Shown here: piece after piece, positions 7,925 to 17,055 of the stretch
How positions within the stretch are numbered: position 1 is the first letter of the stretch
How the letters are laid out: each line of letters opens with the position of its first letter
Origin: 66-474 sp035281745
Lineage (GTDB): Bacteria > Pseudomonadota > Gammaproteobacteria > Xanthomonadales > Rhodanobacteraceae
NCBI GenBank assembly: GCA_035281745.1
Contig: DATEDI010000014.1
Span: forward strand, 156,096-220,095
Reading direction: 5' to 3'
Length of the DNA: 64,000 nt
Translations under genes and position numbers: made by a program
Notes under the pieces: generated by a model
Told to the model about the DNA's origin: nothing
The model's input: the letters and a program-made list of their open reading frames with translations, nothing else
The model's database searches: none

Positions 7925-9817
7925 ATGCATTCACCGGGTTGTTGCTGGAGATATGACTTGATCGAGTCCACAAGCGTTGCAACGCGACCACAACGTCGCG
8001 CCGCGTCGATTTCCAAGGCCGTGCTGACGGGTGCAGTCGGCCTGTTCACCGGCTTGGTGGCCATCGGACCGGTGTACGCGGGCACCAGCCGCGGCGACCA
8101 CTACGCTGGCTCGTCGTGGCAGTCGCGCTCGCCGGTGCTCGCGCAGCACGGCATGATCGCGAGCGAGCAGCCGCTGGCCTCGCAGGCCGGCATCGAAATC
8201 CTCAAGAAGGGCGGCAGCGCCGTCGATGCGGCAATTGCCACCAGCGCGATGCTGTGTCTCACGGAACCCGTGTTGAACGGGCTCGGGGCCGACGCGTTCG
8301 TGATCGTGTGGGATCCGAAGACGCACAAGCTCTACGGTTACAACGGCTCGGGCTGGTCGCCCAAGGATCGCTCGCTGAAACAGATGCAAGCCGCGGTCAA
8401 GGCAGCCTACGAAAAGGCCGGCGTGAAGCCGACGAACCAGATTCCATTGCTGGGCCCGTTGCCGATCACGGTGCCGGGGGTCGTCGACGCCTGGTTCGCG
8501 TTGCACGAGAAGTTCGGCAAATTGCCGATCAGCGAAGATCTTGCGCCGGCCATTTACTACGCGACCCACGGGTTTCCGGTGACCCAGGTGGTCGCCGAAT
8601 ACTGGAAGGGCAACTGGGCGGCATTCGAAAAGCATCGCGGTCTGATCAAGGAATTCGAGAACGCGCAGAAGGTTTTCCTGATCGGCGGCCATACGCCGCG
8701 CGAGGGTGAAATTTTCCGGAACCCGGAGATGGCGCACACGCTCGCCCTGCTTGCGAATGGCGGCCGCGACGCGTTCTACAAGGGTGAAATCGCGCATGTC
8801 ATGGCGGATTTTTTCAAGCGCATCGGTACCGGCCCCGCCTATTCGGATTTCGCGGATTTCCACGGCGAATGGGTGACGCCGCAGTCGGTGGACTATCGCG
8901 GCTACGACGTCTATGAGCTGCCGCCGAACGGCCAGGGCTTCGCCACGCTGGAAATGCTCAACGTGCTGAAGGGCTTCGATCTCAAGAAGACGGGGCTCGG
9001 CAATCCCGACACATTGATGGCCGAGATCGGCGCCTTCCGGCTGGCTTCGGCGGATCTGTCCAGGTGGTATGCGGATCCCCGCTTCTATCACGTGCCGGTA
9101 AAGGGCCTGCTGTCGCGAGCATATGCGGACCAGCGCCGCAAGCTGATCGATCTGCAGCACGCCAACCCGGACATCGCTCCGGGCGATCCCTTGCCATACC
9201 AGACGGGTGTGTACCCTTCGGGAAGCGGGGACACGACCGACTTCGAGGCAGCCGATGCTGACGGCATGATGGTTTCGATGATCGAATCGAACTACGCGGG
9301 AATGGGGTCGGGCGAAGCGGCCCCCGGGCTCGGTTTCATGTTTCAGGATCGCGGTGCCTTGTATTCGCTCGATCCCAAGAGCGCCAACGTGTACGCGCCG
9401 CGCAAGCGGCCGTTCCACACCATCATCCCGGCGTTCGTGATGAAGGACGGCGAGCCGTGGATGGCGTTCGGCGTGATGGGCGGTTATTTCCAGCCGCAGG
9501 GGCAGACCCAGGTGCTGGTCAACATGATCGATTTCGGCATGGACGTGCAGGAAGCCGGTGACGCCGCGCGTTGGGCGCACGTTGGCGATGCGACACCGAC
9601 GGGGCTGCCTTCGAAAGGCGCGGGGATGGTGATGCTGGAATCCGGCTTCGACCCGCAGATTGCCGCAGCTTTGCGCGAGCGCGGCTACAAGGTCAAAGTC
9701 ACCACCCATGCCCCGGGCGGGTATGGCGGCTACGAGGCAATCCAGTACGATGCGAAGCATCACGTGTATTGGGGCGCGACCGAGATGCGCAGGGATGGCG
9801 AGGTGATCGGGTATTGA
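7925..9817 (+). CDS. ggt: Exported gamma-glutamyltransferase (Ntn hydrolase)
   Basis: Up to 630 residues. A twin-Arg-containing, hydrophobic signal peptide (about 24-52, ending PVYAG) precedes the enzyme. GGSAVDAAIAT and the catalytic region SGDTTDFEAADADG are diagnostic: autocleavage before T437 should give the alpha and beta chains, with T437 as N-terminal nucleophile. It removes gamma-glutamyl groups from glutathione and gamma-glutamyl peptides in the periplasm or outside. Downstream motif GEAAPGLGF differs from the E. coli GSG lid, as in distant GGT-like acylases, so substrate range is uncertain. Start is uncertain: TTG 7958 has a well spaced GGAG and also gives a good signal peptide. It lies 130 bp after the receptor gene. 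Confidence 0.85.
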   Translation: MHSPGCCWRYDLIESTSVATRPQRRAASISKAVLTGAVGLFTGLVAIGPVYAGTSRGDHYAGSSWQSRSPVLAQHGMIASEQPLASQAGIEILKKGGSAVDAAIATSAMLCLTEPVLNGLGADAFVIVWDPKTHKLYGYNGSGWSPKDRSLKQMQAAVKAAYEKAGVKPTNQIPLLGPLPITVPGVVDAWFALHEKFGKLPISEDLAPAIYYATHGFPVTQVVAEYWKGNWAAFEKHRGLIKEFENAQKVFLIGGHTPREGEIFRNPEMAHTLALLANGGRDAFYKGEIAHVMADFFKRIGTGPAYSDFADFHGEWVTPQSVDYRGYDVYELPPNGQGFATLEMLNVLKGFDLKKTGLGNPDTLMAEIGAFRLASADLSRWYADPRFYHVPVKGLLSRAYADQRRKLIDLQHANPDIAPGDPLPYQTGVYPSGSGDTTDFEAADADGMMVSMIESNYAGMGSGEAAPGLGFMFQDRGALYSLDPKSANVYAPRKRPFHTIIPAFVMKDGEPWMAFGVMGGYFQPQGQTQVLVNMIDFGMDVQEAGDAARWAHVGDATPTGLPSKGAGMVMLESGFDPQIAAALRERGYKVKVTTHAPGGYGGYEAIQYDAKHHVYWGATEMRRDGEVIGY

Positions 9818-9943
9818 GTTGCCGGGCGTCGGAGTGCTGTGTGGCAGCCGTGCGGCCTTGCTTGCAGCCACTCGCCCGATCGTTGGCCTGACACGCTGCT
9901 GAAGAACGGCCGCGTGCAGGCATGCTCAGCCGGGAGGTGGGTG

Positions 9944-11605
9944 ATGGAAATTCGAGTGCTTGGCGGGTGCGCGGTTGTGCTGCTGGCCATGTCGGTCATC
10001 GCACCGGCCGCGCCGCCGGCGTCGTCATCGGGAGCGTCGAATGATCAGGCGATCGATTACGCCGGTATCACGACATTGCGGGACCGCATGGCCCGAGGAC
10101 AGCTCGATTCGCAACGGCTGGTCGGGGATTTCATCGAGCGCATCGATTCTCTCGACCAAGCCGGCCCGCGCGTGAATGCGGTCCTGCAATTGAATCCCGA
10201 CGCGCAGAAGATCGCTGCCCAGCGCGACCGGCAACGCAAGACGGGCGACCACGGGCTGTTGTGGGGCGTTCCGGTTCTACTGAAGGCCAATATCGACACC
10301 GGCGACTCGATGCCGACCACGGCCGGGTCGTTGGCGTTGCTGGGCGCGCCTGCGCCGCACGACGCGACGGTGGCGGCGAAGCTGCGGGAAGCCGGCGCCG
10401 TGATTCTCGGCAAGACCAATCTGAGCGAGTGGGCGAATTTTCGATCGACCCGCGCGACCAGCGGCTGGAGCGGGCGTGGTGGACTGACGCGCAATCCCTA
10501 CGTCCTGGACCGCACCACGTGCGGATCGAGTTCCGGCTCGGCCGCGGCCGTCGCGGCCGGGTTCACCACCGTGGCGATCGGCACCGAAACCAACGGTTCG
10601 ATCATTTGCCCTTCGGCCGCAAACGGTGTGGTTGGCATCAAGCCCACGGTGGGATTGGTGAGCCGGGCCGGCATCATTCCGATCAGTTCGACGCAAGACA
10701 CTGCGGGGCCGATTGCGCGCGACGTGCGCGACGCCGCCATCGTGCTTTCGGCGATCGCCGGCAGTGACCCGCGCGACCCGGCAACCCGGGATGCCGACAA
10801 GCATGCGACGGACTACACGAAATTCCTGGATGCGGACGCGCTGAAGGGCAAACGCATCGGCGTGGTGCGTGAGCTGGCCGGCAACGATCCCGGAGTGAAT
10901 GCACTGCTCGACCACGCGATCGCGGTCTTGCGCGCCCGCGGCGCTTCCGTGATCGACAACGTCAAGATTCCTCACGTGAACGACTACGGTCACGCCGAGA
11001 CGACCGTGCTGTTGTACGAATTCAAGCAAGGCGTCAATGCTTACCTCGCCACACGCACGGGCCTGAAGGTGCATTCGCTGGCCGACCTGATTGCGTTTGA
11101 CAAGGCACATGCCGCCGAAGAAATGCCGTGGTTCGGTCAGGAGCTGTTCGTCGAAGCGGAGGCAAAGGGCCCACTGACCGACAAGGCATATCAAGACGCG
11201 CTGGCGAAGCTCAAGAAGCTGGCCGGCCCGGAAGGCATCGATGCCGCGATGGATGCGAAACACCTGGACGCATTGTTCGCACCCGCACAGGACCCGGCCT
11301 GGCGCATCGATCTTGTCACCGGCGATCCGGGCGGTACCGCCAGCGCCTACGGTCCCGCGGCGGTGGCGGGCTATCCGTCGATCACGGTGCCTGCCGGTTT
11401 CGTGCACGGGCTGCCGGTCGGCATGCTGTTTTTCGGGCGCAAATGGAACGAACCGGGTTTGATCGGGATGGCCTATGCCTTCGAACAAGCCACCCACGCA
11501 CGCCGCGATCCGCGATTCCTGACGACGCTGCCCGCGCCGGACGGCATCGACCCGTACACCCAGAAATCCAGCGCTTCGGCACGGCCCGCGAAGCCCGGGA
11601 ATTGA
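9944..11605 (+). CDS. Exported amidase-signature-family hydrolase
   Basis: 553 residues. The start at 9944 follows GGAGG and opens a signal peptide (MEIRVLGGCAVVLLAMSVIA, then Ala/Pro). The amidase signature is complete: catalytic Lys K114 in VLLKANIDT, cis-Ser S195/S196 in the GSSSGSA stretch, and nucleophile S219 in TNGSI. C-terminal motifs GYPSITVPAGF and GLPVGMLFFG also fit. It should cleave amide bonds of small substrates outside the cytoplasm, unlike GatA, which is cytoplasmic. Behind a TonB receptor and an exported GGT it may belong to a peptide or amide scavenging set (inference). Confidence 0.88.
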   Translation: MEIRVLGGCAVVLLAMSVIAPAAPPASSSGASNDQAIDYAGITTLRDRMARGQLDSQRLVGDFIERIDSLDQAGPRVNAVLQLNPDAQKIAAQRDRQRKTGDHGLLWGVPVLLKANIDTGDSMPTTAGSLALLGAPAPHDATVAAKLREAGAVILGKTNLSEWANFRSTRATSGWSGRGGLTRNPYVLDRTTCGSSSGSAAAVAAGFTTVAIGTETNGSIICPSAANGVVGIKPTVGLVSRAGIIPISSTQDTAGPIARDVRDAAIVLSAIAGSDPRDPATRDADKHATDYTKFLDADALKGKRIGVVRELAGNDPGVNALLDHAIAVLRARGASVIDNVKIPHVNDYGHAETTVLLYEFKQGVNAYLATRTGLKVHSLADLIAFDKAHAAEEMPWFGQELFVEAEAKGPLTDKAYQDALAKLKKLAGPEGIDAAMDAKHLDALFAPAQDPAWRIDLVTGDPGGTASAYGPAAVAGYPSITVPAGFVHGLPVGMLFFGRKWNEPGLIGMAYAFEQATHARRDPRFLTTLPAPDGIDPYTQKSSASARPAKPGN

Positions 11606-11609
11606 TTGC

Positions 11610-12308
11610 TCACGCGGCTTGCGCGCGGCGCTGCTGCAACTGTTCCAGCAGCGCCTTGGCCGCACCGGCCGATGAAGCCGGGTTCTGCCCCGTGATCAAG
11701 TTTTCGGAAGTGACCACGTGCGACTGCCAGTCGGCGGCCTTGGAATAATCGCCACCGGCTTCCTTCAGCGCGTCTTCGACCAGGAACGGCACGGCGTCGG
11801 CCAGCCCGGCGGCGCGTTCTTCGGAGTCGGAGAACCCGGTCACGGCCTTGCCGCGCACCAGCGGCAACCCGAAAGGTCCGCGCGCGTCGCGCAACGCGGC
11901 CACGCCGTGGCACACCGCCGCGACCGGCTTGCCGCCCGCGTACATCGTTTCGATCAGTCGCCGCGAATCGTCGTTCCCGGCGAGATCCCACAAGGGTCCG
12001 TGCCCGCCGGCGTAGAACACCGCATCGAAAGCCTCGGGATCGATGTCCGCCAGCTTTTGCGTACTGGAAAGCGCTTGCATCGCCGCGGCATCCGCGCGGA
12101 ACCGCTGGGTGGCCTCGGTTTGCTTGTCCGGCTGCTCGCTGTTCGGGTCGATCGGCGTCTGGCCGCCCGCCGGGGACGCCAGCGTCACTTTCGCGCCGGC
12201 ATTCCGGAAGAGGTAGTACGGTGTGGCGAGTTCCTCCAGCCACAGGCCGGTTTGCTGGCCGGTTTCGCCAAGCCGGCCGTGCGAGGTCAGCACCATGAGA
12301 ATGTTCAT
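11610..12308 (-). CDS. DJ-1/PfpI-family protein (class I glutamine-amidotransferase-like)
   Basis: 232 residues starting MNILMVLTSHG, placed 8 nt after GGAG. The elbow motif AAVCHGVAAL carries the nucleophile Cys next to His, and FYAGGHGPLWDL provides the acidic residue region. Length and the insert around residues 50-75 resemble the Hsp31/DJ-1 subgroup that includes glyoxalase-III/deglycase-type proteins. Exact activity cannot be read from sequence. It converges tail-to-tail with the amidase (4 bp apart) and diverges from the DUF6165 gene, with about 140 bp between. Confidence 0.82.
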   Translation of the reverse strand: MNILMVLTSHGRLGETGQQTGLWLEELATPYYLFRNAGAKVTLASPAGGQTPIDPNSEQPDKQTEATQRFRADAAAMQALSSTQKLADIDPEAFDAVFYAGGHGPLWDLAGNDDSRRLIETMYAGGKPVAAVCHGVAALRDARGPFGLPLVRGKAVTGFSDSEERAAGLADAVPFLVEDALKEAGGDYSKAADWQSHVVTSENLITGQNPASSAGAAKALLEQLQQRRAQAA

Positions 12309-12447
12309 CGCAGGACTCCACAACTTGCGTGCCGCATTCCGGCACTAGGTTGCACTTTGGGGGAGTGCGTGCTGGTTGCAAGGGAAGGATGTGTGAAGAT
12401 CGTGTTGTTGTTAGGCTTGGCGTAATTTTTTTCTGGGCAGCCATGAA

Positions 12448-12849
12448 ATGAGCCTGATCTCCGCCCCCGTGTCCTTCGGCGAACTGATCGACAAGATCAC
12501 CATTCTCGAAATCAAGTCCGAGCGCATGACCGACGCGGCCAAGCTGGCCAACGTGCGCGATGAGCTGGAATTGTTGAGCGCGTTGTGGCAGCGCGCTCCT
12601 GCAGCCGATACCGACATTTCCGCCGAACGTGCCGAATTGAAACGCATCAACGAGGCGTTGTGGGAGATCGAGGACGAAATCCGCCTCAAGGAGCGCGATC
12701 AGGCGTTTGATGCGCGTTTCATCGAACTGGCGCGCGCGGTGTACCACACCAACGACAAACGCGCGGCGGTCAAGCGCGCGATCAACCTCAAGCTGGGTTC
12801 GCGATTGGTGGAGGAGAAGTCGTACCAGGACTATCAAAGTGGAGAGTGA
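12448..12849 (+). CDS. DUF6165 family protein
   Basis: 133 residues, highly charged and mostly helical, with the family-typical start ISAPVSFGELIDKITILEIKSERM. A long amphipathic helix follows (about 30-75) and a basic C-terminus. I recognise the family but not its function. No membrane segment, signal or catalytic motif is visible. An ATG five bases upstream opens only a two-codon frame. The following gene begins at or just after this stop. Confidence 0.75.
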   Translation: MSLISAPVSFGELIDKITILEIKSERMTDAAKLANVRDELELLSALWQRAPAADTDISAERAELKRINEALWEIEDEIRLKERDQAFDARFIELARAVYHTNDKRAAVKRAINLKLGSRLVEEKSYQDYQSGE

Positions 12850-12862
12850 GACCGATCAGGAT

Positions 12863-13225
12863 ATGGCGATGCTGCAAGGCCAATGGGTGCAGATTGGGTT
12901 TGAGGAGGACGGGCTGGCTGTCCCAATGAGCGAACACAGTGCTTCGGGTGCCATCACGACGATCGATGGTTGCCGGTTCAGCGTTCGCATACCCGGTGGC
13001 GAGTTGCTGCTGGAAGGAACGTTTGTGCTCGACGCTTCGGTGAGGCCCAAGGCGATTACCTGGACCGATTCGATCGGAGTGGATGCTGGGAAAAAGCTGC
13101 CGGCAAGCTACCAATTGGACAATGATCACTTCGTGTTCATTGCGGCCGACGAAGGCGCTTTGCGACCAACCGAATTTCGCACGAAACCGGGTCAGGTCAT
13201 GCGCAGGTTTGCCCGCAAGCGGTGA
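12863..13225 (+). CDS. TIGR03067-type small beta-rich protein
   Basis: 120 residues. The layout LQGQWVQIGFEEDG, then FSVRIPGGELLLEGTFVLD, PKAITWTD, YQLDNDHFVFI and PTEF follows the lipocalin-like TIGR03067 domain, known mostly from planctomycetes and scattered in proteobacteria. Function is unknown. There is no signal peptide, though many family members are exported. A GTG at 12839, overlapping the upstream stop, is an alternative start adding eight residues. It is probably co-transcribed with the DUF6165 gene. Confidence 0.7.
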   Translation: MAMLQGQWVQIGFEEDGLAVPMSEHSASGAITTIDGCRFSVRIPGGELLLEGTFVLDASVRPKAITWTDSIGVDAGKKLPASYQLDNDHFVFIAADEGALRPTEFRTKPGQVMRRFARKR

Positions 13226-13247
13226 TCGTCTCGAGACGACAGGAAAT

Positions 13248-14297
13248 CTAGTCGGGCCTCGCGGATGTCGCGACTTCCAGTTTCCCGATCACGTCATCGA
13301 CGGTCACCAGATCCATCACGCCGGGATATTCGATCTTGCTGCCCCAGGGGATGTCCGCGGCCGGCTTGTGCAGGAATTTGCGTGCCGCGTCGTCGTAGCG
13401 GTCCACGCACCAGCGGCGATCCGAGTAGGGGCCCGAACGCGCGGGGTTGCTGGCGGCGTGCAGGCCCAGCACGCGCGCGCCGACCGCGTTCGCCATGTGC
13501 ATGGGGCCGGCATCAGGCGTTAGTACAAGCGCGGCGCGCTGATACAGCGCCAAGGCGCGTTTCAGGGTGTCCTTGCCGATCAGGTCCAGCGGTTTCGTTT
13601 GCATGTGTGACGTGATGGAGTCGCCCAGCGCGCGCTCTGCCGGCGATGGCCCGCCGCTCAGCACGACGCGCATTCGCAACGCCTGCGCCGCGTGGTCGGC
13701 GACCGCGGCGTAGCGCTCCGGGCGCCAGTTGCGCAACGCGTGGCTGGACGCGGCGCTGATGACAAGCGTCGGCTGGCCGTCGCGGGGCCACTGCGCGTCG
13801 GCCCATTCTCGCGCTTCGTCCGGAATCGGGATATCCCAGCGGACGCGGGTCTGTTTCAGACCGAGTGGTTCGACGAAACTGCCGATCGCATTCAGCACAT
13901 GTTCGCCGGTGCGCGCCGGGATGCGTTCGCGCACGAACAGGCCGTGCAAATCCTTGCTGCGTGCGCGGTCGTAGCCGATGCGCCGTTCGGCCTGCACGGT
14001 GAGGCTCAACAGATTGCTGCGCAGTGCCACCTGCATGTGCAGCAATGCATCGAAGCGGCGCCCGGCCAGCGCGCGGCGCACGTTTCGGTAACCCGTGCGG
14101 CCCGCGGTCTTGTCGAAGGTCACGAATTCGACACCGGCGATGTCGCCGACCAGTTTGCGTTCCAGTTTGCCGATGATCCAGGTCAGGCGCGTCGACGGCG
14201 ACGCGGTTTGCAGCGTCCGCACCAGCGGCACGACGTGCGTGACGTCGCCGAGCGCGGAGGTGCGCAAAAGACACAGCGATGACAAGGTTTCGGGCAT
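13248..14297 (-). CDS. waaC: Lipopolysaccharide heptosyltransferase I (glycosyltransferase family 9)
   Basis: 349 residues from MPETLSSLCLLRTSALGDV. This N-terminal nucleotide-fold strand with LRTSALGDVTHVVPL is the GT9 acceptor-domain signature, and the C-terminal half has VLTPDAGPMHMANAVGARVLGL, the ADP-heptose binding part. The enzyme adds the first heptose to Kdo of the LPS inner core at the cytoplasmic face. It could be another GT9 core enzyme; the neighbouring Kdo kinase supports inner core. The divergent kdkA starts only 21 bp away, so both promoters must overlap. Confidence 0.85.
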   Translation of the reverse strand: MPETLSSLCLLRTSALGDVTHVVPLVRTLQTASPSTRLTWIIGKLERKLVGDIAGVEFVTFDKTAGRTGYRNVRRALAGRRFDALLHMQVALRSNLLSLTVQAERRIGYDRARSKDLHGLFVRERIPARTGEHVLNAIGSFVEPLGLKQTRVRWDIPIPDEAREWADAQWPRDGQPTLVISAASSHALRNWRPERYAAVADHAAQALRMRVVLSGGPSPAERALGDSITSHMQTKPLDLIGKDTLKRALALYQRAALVLTPDAGPMHMANAVGARVLGLHAASNPARSGPYSDRRWCVDRYDDAARKFLHKPAADIPWGSKIEYPGVMDLVTVDDVIGKLEVATSARPD

Positions 14298-14318
14298 CGG
14301 GCTTGCTAGACTTGGGGC

Positions 14319-15089
14319 GTGAATCACTCAACGCGGTCAAACACCGAACACCGCGCGGTCGACCCGCGCATTGTCGCATCCGGCCGCGATGCAATGGTGT
14401 TCGATGCGACTCTGCCGGAAGCGCCGACCGCGGAATGGTTCGATGCCTCCTGGTGGCAGGCGCGCGAACGCATGCAGCGCGTCGATGGGGGGCGTGGCGG
14501 GGTGGCGTTCCTGGACACGCCGCTGGGCGCGTGCGTATTGCGCCACTATCGTCGGGGCGGCTGGATGGCGCCACTGATGGGCGACCGCTATCTGTGGAAC
14601 GGGCGCGCGCGCAGCCGCGGATTTGCCGAATTCGATTTGCTCGCGGCGCTGAGCCTGCGCGGCCTGCCGGTACCGCGCCCGATCGCGGCGCGTTTTCAGC
14701 GACGTGGCCCGTATTACCGTGCCGATCTGATTACCCGCGCAATCGAAGGCGCTTCGACGCTGGCGCAGGCGGTGCGCGACCGGCGACTCGATTCCGCCTT
14801 GGCCGAGCAGGTCGGGGTCCTGGTGGCCCGGTTCCATGCGGCGGGCGTGGATCATGCCGATCTGAACGCGCACAATATCCTGCTCGATCGCGAGCAACTC
14901 TGGCTGATCGATTTCGATCGCGGCGAGATCCGCGTGACCGGCACGGCATGGAAGCTCGCGAATCTTGCCCGGCTCAAGCGTTCGCTGTTGAAGGTCGGCG
15001 CGTGCGATCATGACGAAAGCGCGCTGGATCGCCGGATTTGGGCGCCCCTGATGCGCGGTTACGAACGGGTTCTCGGAAACGCTGCATGA
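14319..15089 (+). CDS. kdkA: 3-deoxy-D-manno-octulosonic acid (Kdo) kinase
   Basis: 256 residues with a GTG start. Protein-kinase-like fold: VDHADLNAHNILLD is the catalytic loop (Asp as base, Asn for metal) and WLIDFDRG is the metal-binding DFG equivalent. The N-terminal GGVAFLDTPLGACVLRHYRRGG matches the KdkA glycine/Lys region. It phosphorylates Kdo in lipid A-Kdo, the negative charge found in Xanthomonas, Haemophilus and relatives with a single Kdo. Divergent from waaC. Its stop overlaps the next start (ATGA). Confidence 0.9.
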   Translation: MNHSTRSNTEHRAVDPRIVASGRDAMVFDATLPEAPTAEWFDASWWQARERMQRVDGGRGGVAFLDTPLGACVLRHYRRGGWMAPLMGDRYLWNGRARSRGFAEFDLLAALSLRGLPVPRPIAARFQRRGPYYRADLITRAIEGASTLAQAVRDRRLDSALAEQVGVLVARFHAAGVDHADLNAHNILLDREQLWLIDFDRGEIRVTGTAWKLANLARLKRSLLKVGACDHDESALDRRIWAPLMRGYERVLGNAA

Positions 15090-15895
15090 GCAAGCAGAAG
15101 GCGGAAACGCAGGTGCAAGATCGGAAACACGACGCGTCGGTCTGGTCGCTGCACGTGCTGGGCACGGGCGCCGCGAATGCGATAGCTTTGGGTTCGTCCG
15201 CGGCTGTGCTGGAACGTGATGGCAAGCCGATGCTGTTGATCGATTGCGGGCCGGGCACGCTCGAACATTTCCTGCGCTGCTATGAGACGCTGCCGCCTGC
15301 GGTGTTCGTCACCCACGGCCACATGGATCACGTGGCGGGGCTGGAGCGCCTGTTCCACGAATCGTGGTTCGATCCCGCGTGGCGCGGCAAGACCAAGATG
15401 TTCGTGCACGCGAATCTGCTGCCGGTGCTGCAGGCGCGGGTCGCCGATTATCCGAGCGCCATTGCCGAAGGCGGCGCGAATTTCTGGGAAGGCTTCCGAC
15501 TGATCCCGTTTTCGCGCGGGTTCTGGCTCGACGGCTGGTGGTTCGACGTGTTCGCGACGCGGCACCATGTGCCGGGCACTTCGTACGGCGTCGCGCTGCG
15601 CGGTTGCTTTGCGTGGACCGGCGACACCCGTCCGATTCCGGAAGCGTTGTCCGCGGTCGCCGATGCGCACACGTTGGTGGCGCACGATTGTTCGCTTGTC
15701 GGCAATCCCTCGCACACGGGCGTCGATGACATCGAACGCGAATATCCCGGCGATTTGCGCGCGCAACTGCTGCTGTATCACTACGGTAGCGAAGCCGACG
15801 CGCAGGCGTTGCGTCAACGCGGCTTCAATGTCGCCGACCCGGACGGCCGCTATCCCTTGCACGCGCCGCATCCGGTGCGTGCGGACGCCGGCTGA
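15086..15895 (+). CDS. MBL-fold metallo-hydrolase (ribonuclease Z-like)
   Basis: 269 residues. Motif THGHMDHVAG (HxHxDH) gives the two-metal site, with further ligands in HDCSL and DTRP. The opening LHVLGTGAANAIALGSSAAVL resembles the RNase Z/arylsulfatase branch. The CASP-type region for tRNA 3' processing is not obvious, so RNase Z activity is doubtful. Start overlaps the kdkA stop (ATGA), and its own stop is joined to moaA as TGATG, so the three genes are translationally coupled. Confidence 0.8.
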   Translation: MSKQKAETQVQDRKHDASVWSLHVLGTGAANAIALGSSAAVLERDGKPMLLIDCGPGTLEHFLRCYETLPPAVFVTHGHMDHVAGLERLFHESWFDPAWRGKTKMFVHANLLPVLQARVADYPSAIAEGGANFWEGFRLIPFSRGFWLDGWWFDVFATRHHVPGTSYGVALRGCFAWTGDTRPIPEALSAVADAHTLVAHDCSLVGNPSHTGVDDIEREYPGDLRAQLLLYHYGSEADAQALRQRGFNVADPDGRYPLHAPHPVRADAG

Positions 15896-16941
15896 TGAAA
15901 CCGGAAGCACCGCGCGCACTGCAGGCTTCGGCAGCGCCCCCGGATGCGCTGGGACGTGTGTTGGCGGACCTGCGCATTTCGGTGATCGACCGCTGCAACT
16001 TCCGCTGTCCGTATTGCATGCCGGACGAGGCGTATCCGGCCAGTCATGCGTTCCTGCGCGCCCGCGAGCGGCTGGACTTCGATGAAATCGAACGCCTCGC
16101 CCGTGCGTTCGTGTCGCTGGGCGTGCGCAAACTGCGACTGACCGGCGGCGAGCCGCTGTTGCGGCGCGACTTGCCCGTGCTGGTCGCGCGCCTCGCCGCT
16201 ATCGAGGGTGTCGAGGATCTGGCCCTCACCACCAACGGCGCGTTGTTGCCGCGTTATGCGGTTCCCTTGCGCGATGCGGGCCTGCGGCGGCTCACCCTCA
16301 GCATGGACAGTGCCGACGCCGAGGTATTCCGACGCATGTCGGGCGGCCGCGGCGAACTGGCACAGATCGAAGCCGCCATCGCCGCGGCGGAAGCGGCGGG
16401 CTTCGTGCGGCTGAAGATCAATTGCGTGGTGATGCGCGGCGTCAACGATGACGGTGTGCTGGATCTGGTCGCGCGTTTTCGCGGCACCGGGCACGCGCTG
16501 CGCTTCATCGAATACATGGACGTCGGGACGGTCAATGGCTGGCGCGGCGATCGGGTGGTGCCGGGTGCCGAACTCGCGCGACGCATCGGTGCGCGCTGGC
16601 CCCTGGAGCCGCTGCCACGCGACGCGGCTTCCACCGCGCGGCGCTGGCGTTTCCGCGACGGCGCCGGCGAGGTGGGTTTCATCAATTCGGTCACCGAGCC
16701 GTTCTGCGGCGGTTGCACGCGCGCGCGGCTGTCGGCCGACGGCAAGCTGTACACCTGCCTGTTCGCCCGCGCCGGCCACAATCTGCGTGCGCTGTTGCGC
16801 GCCGGTGAATCGGACGCGGCGCTGCGCGCGACCGTCGCCGGCATCTGGAGCCATCGCGGCGACCGCTACAGTGAACGTCGCGCGGAACTGCGCGCGGCGG
16901 GCGTGCTGGAGCACGTGGAAATGTTCGCGATCGGAGGGTGA
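15895..16941 (+). CDS. moaA: GTP 3',8-cyclase, molybdenum cofactor synthesis
   Basis: 348 residues. Radical SAM cluster C34-x3-C38-x2-C41 within RCNFRCPYC, TGGEPLLR for SAM, and a second 4Fe-4S cluster from C271, C274 and C288. The C-terminal Gly-Gly, needed in MoaA for activity, is present (IGG). It turns GTP into 3',8-cyclo-GTP, the first step of molybdopterin synthesis. The stop is followed at once by a structured repeat that splits the gene from moaC. Confidence 0.96.
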   Translation: MKPEAPRALQASAAPPDALGRVLADLRISVIDRCNFRCPYCMPDEAYPASHAFLRARERLDFDEIERLARAFVSLGVRKLRLTGGEPLLRRDLPVLVARLAAIEGVEDLALTTNGALLPRYAVPLRDAGLRRLTLSMDSADAEVFRRMSGGRGELAQIEAAIAAAEAAGFVRLKINCVVMRGVNDDGVLDLVARFRGTGHALRFIEYMDVGTVNGWRGDRVVPGAELARRIGARWPLEPLPRDAASTARRWRFRDGAGEVGFINSVTEPFCGGCTRARLSADGKLYTCLFARAGHNLRALLRAGESDAALRATVAGIWSHRGDRYSERRAELRAAGVLEHVEMFAIGG

Positions 16942-16944
16942 GGG

Positions 16945-17034
16945 TGCGCGTTTAGCCGATGCCAGTGGCATCGGTTGCGCGCCCGAACGACCGGACATGG
17001 ATGTCCGGGCGGGCGCCACGCACCATGGACGGTT
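16945..17034 (+). repeat. Structured intergenic repeat, copy 1 (moaA-moaC)
   Basis: Two hairpins: an 8-bp stem with loop AGT (16956-16974), and a 7-bp stem with loop TGGA (16991-17008). They are followed by the conserved end GCACCATGGACGGTT (17020-17034). The same order occurs in reverse at 18510-18600 and in part at 60587-60780. In copy 2 both stems have different bases that still pair, while the TGGA loop and the 3' end are kept. Confidence 0.7.
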
Positions 17035-17055
17035 TGTACAGGAGTGAATTTGGCA

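Noticed and set aside
15086..15895. Naming the metallo-hydrolase ribonuclease Z
   Set aside because: The HxHxDH site and fold fit, but the tRNA-binding arm is not evident, so a general name is safer.
16942..17055. Repeat region as a molybdenum cofactor riboswitch
   Set aside because: The same structure occurs beside the SRP RNA and efpL, so it is a dispersed repeat rather than a ligand-specific leader.
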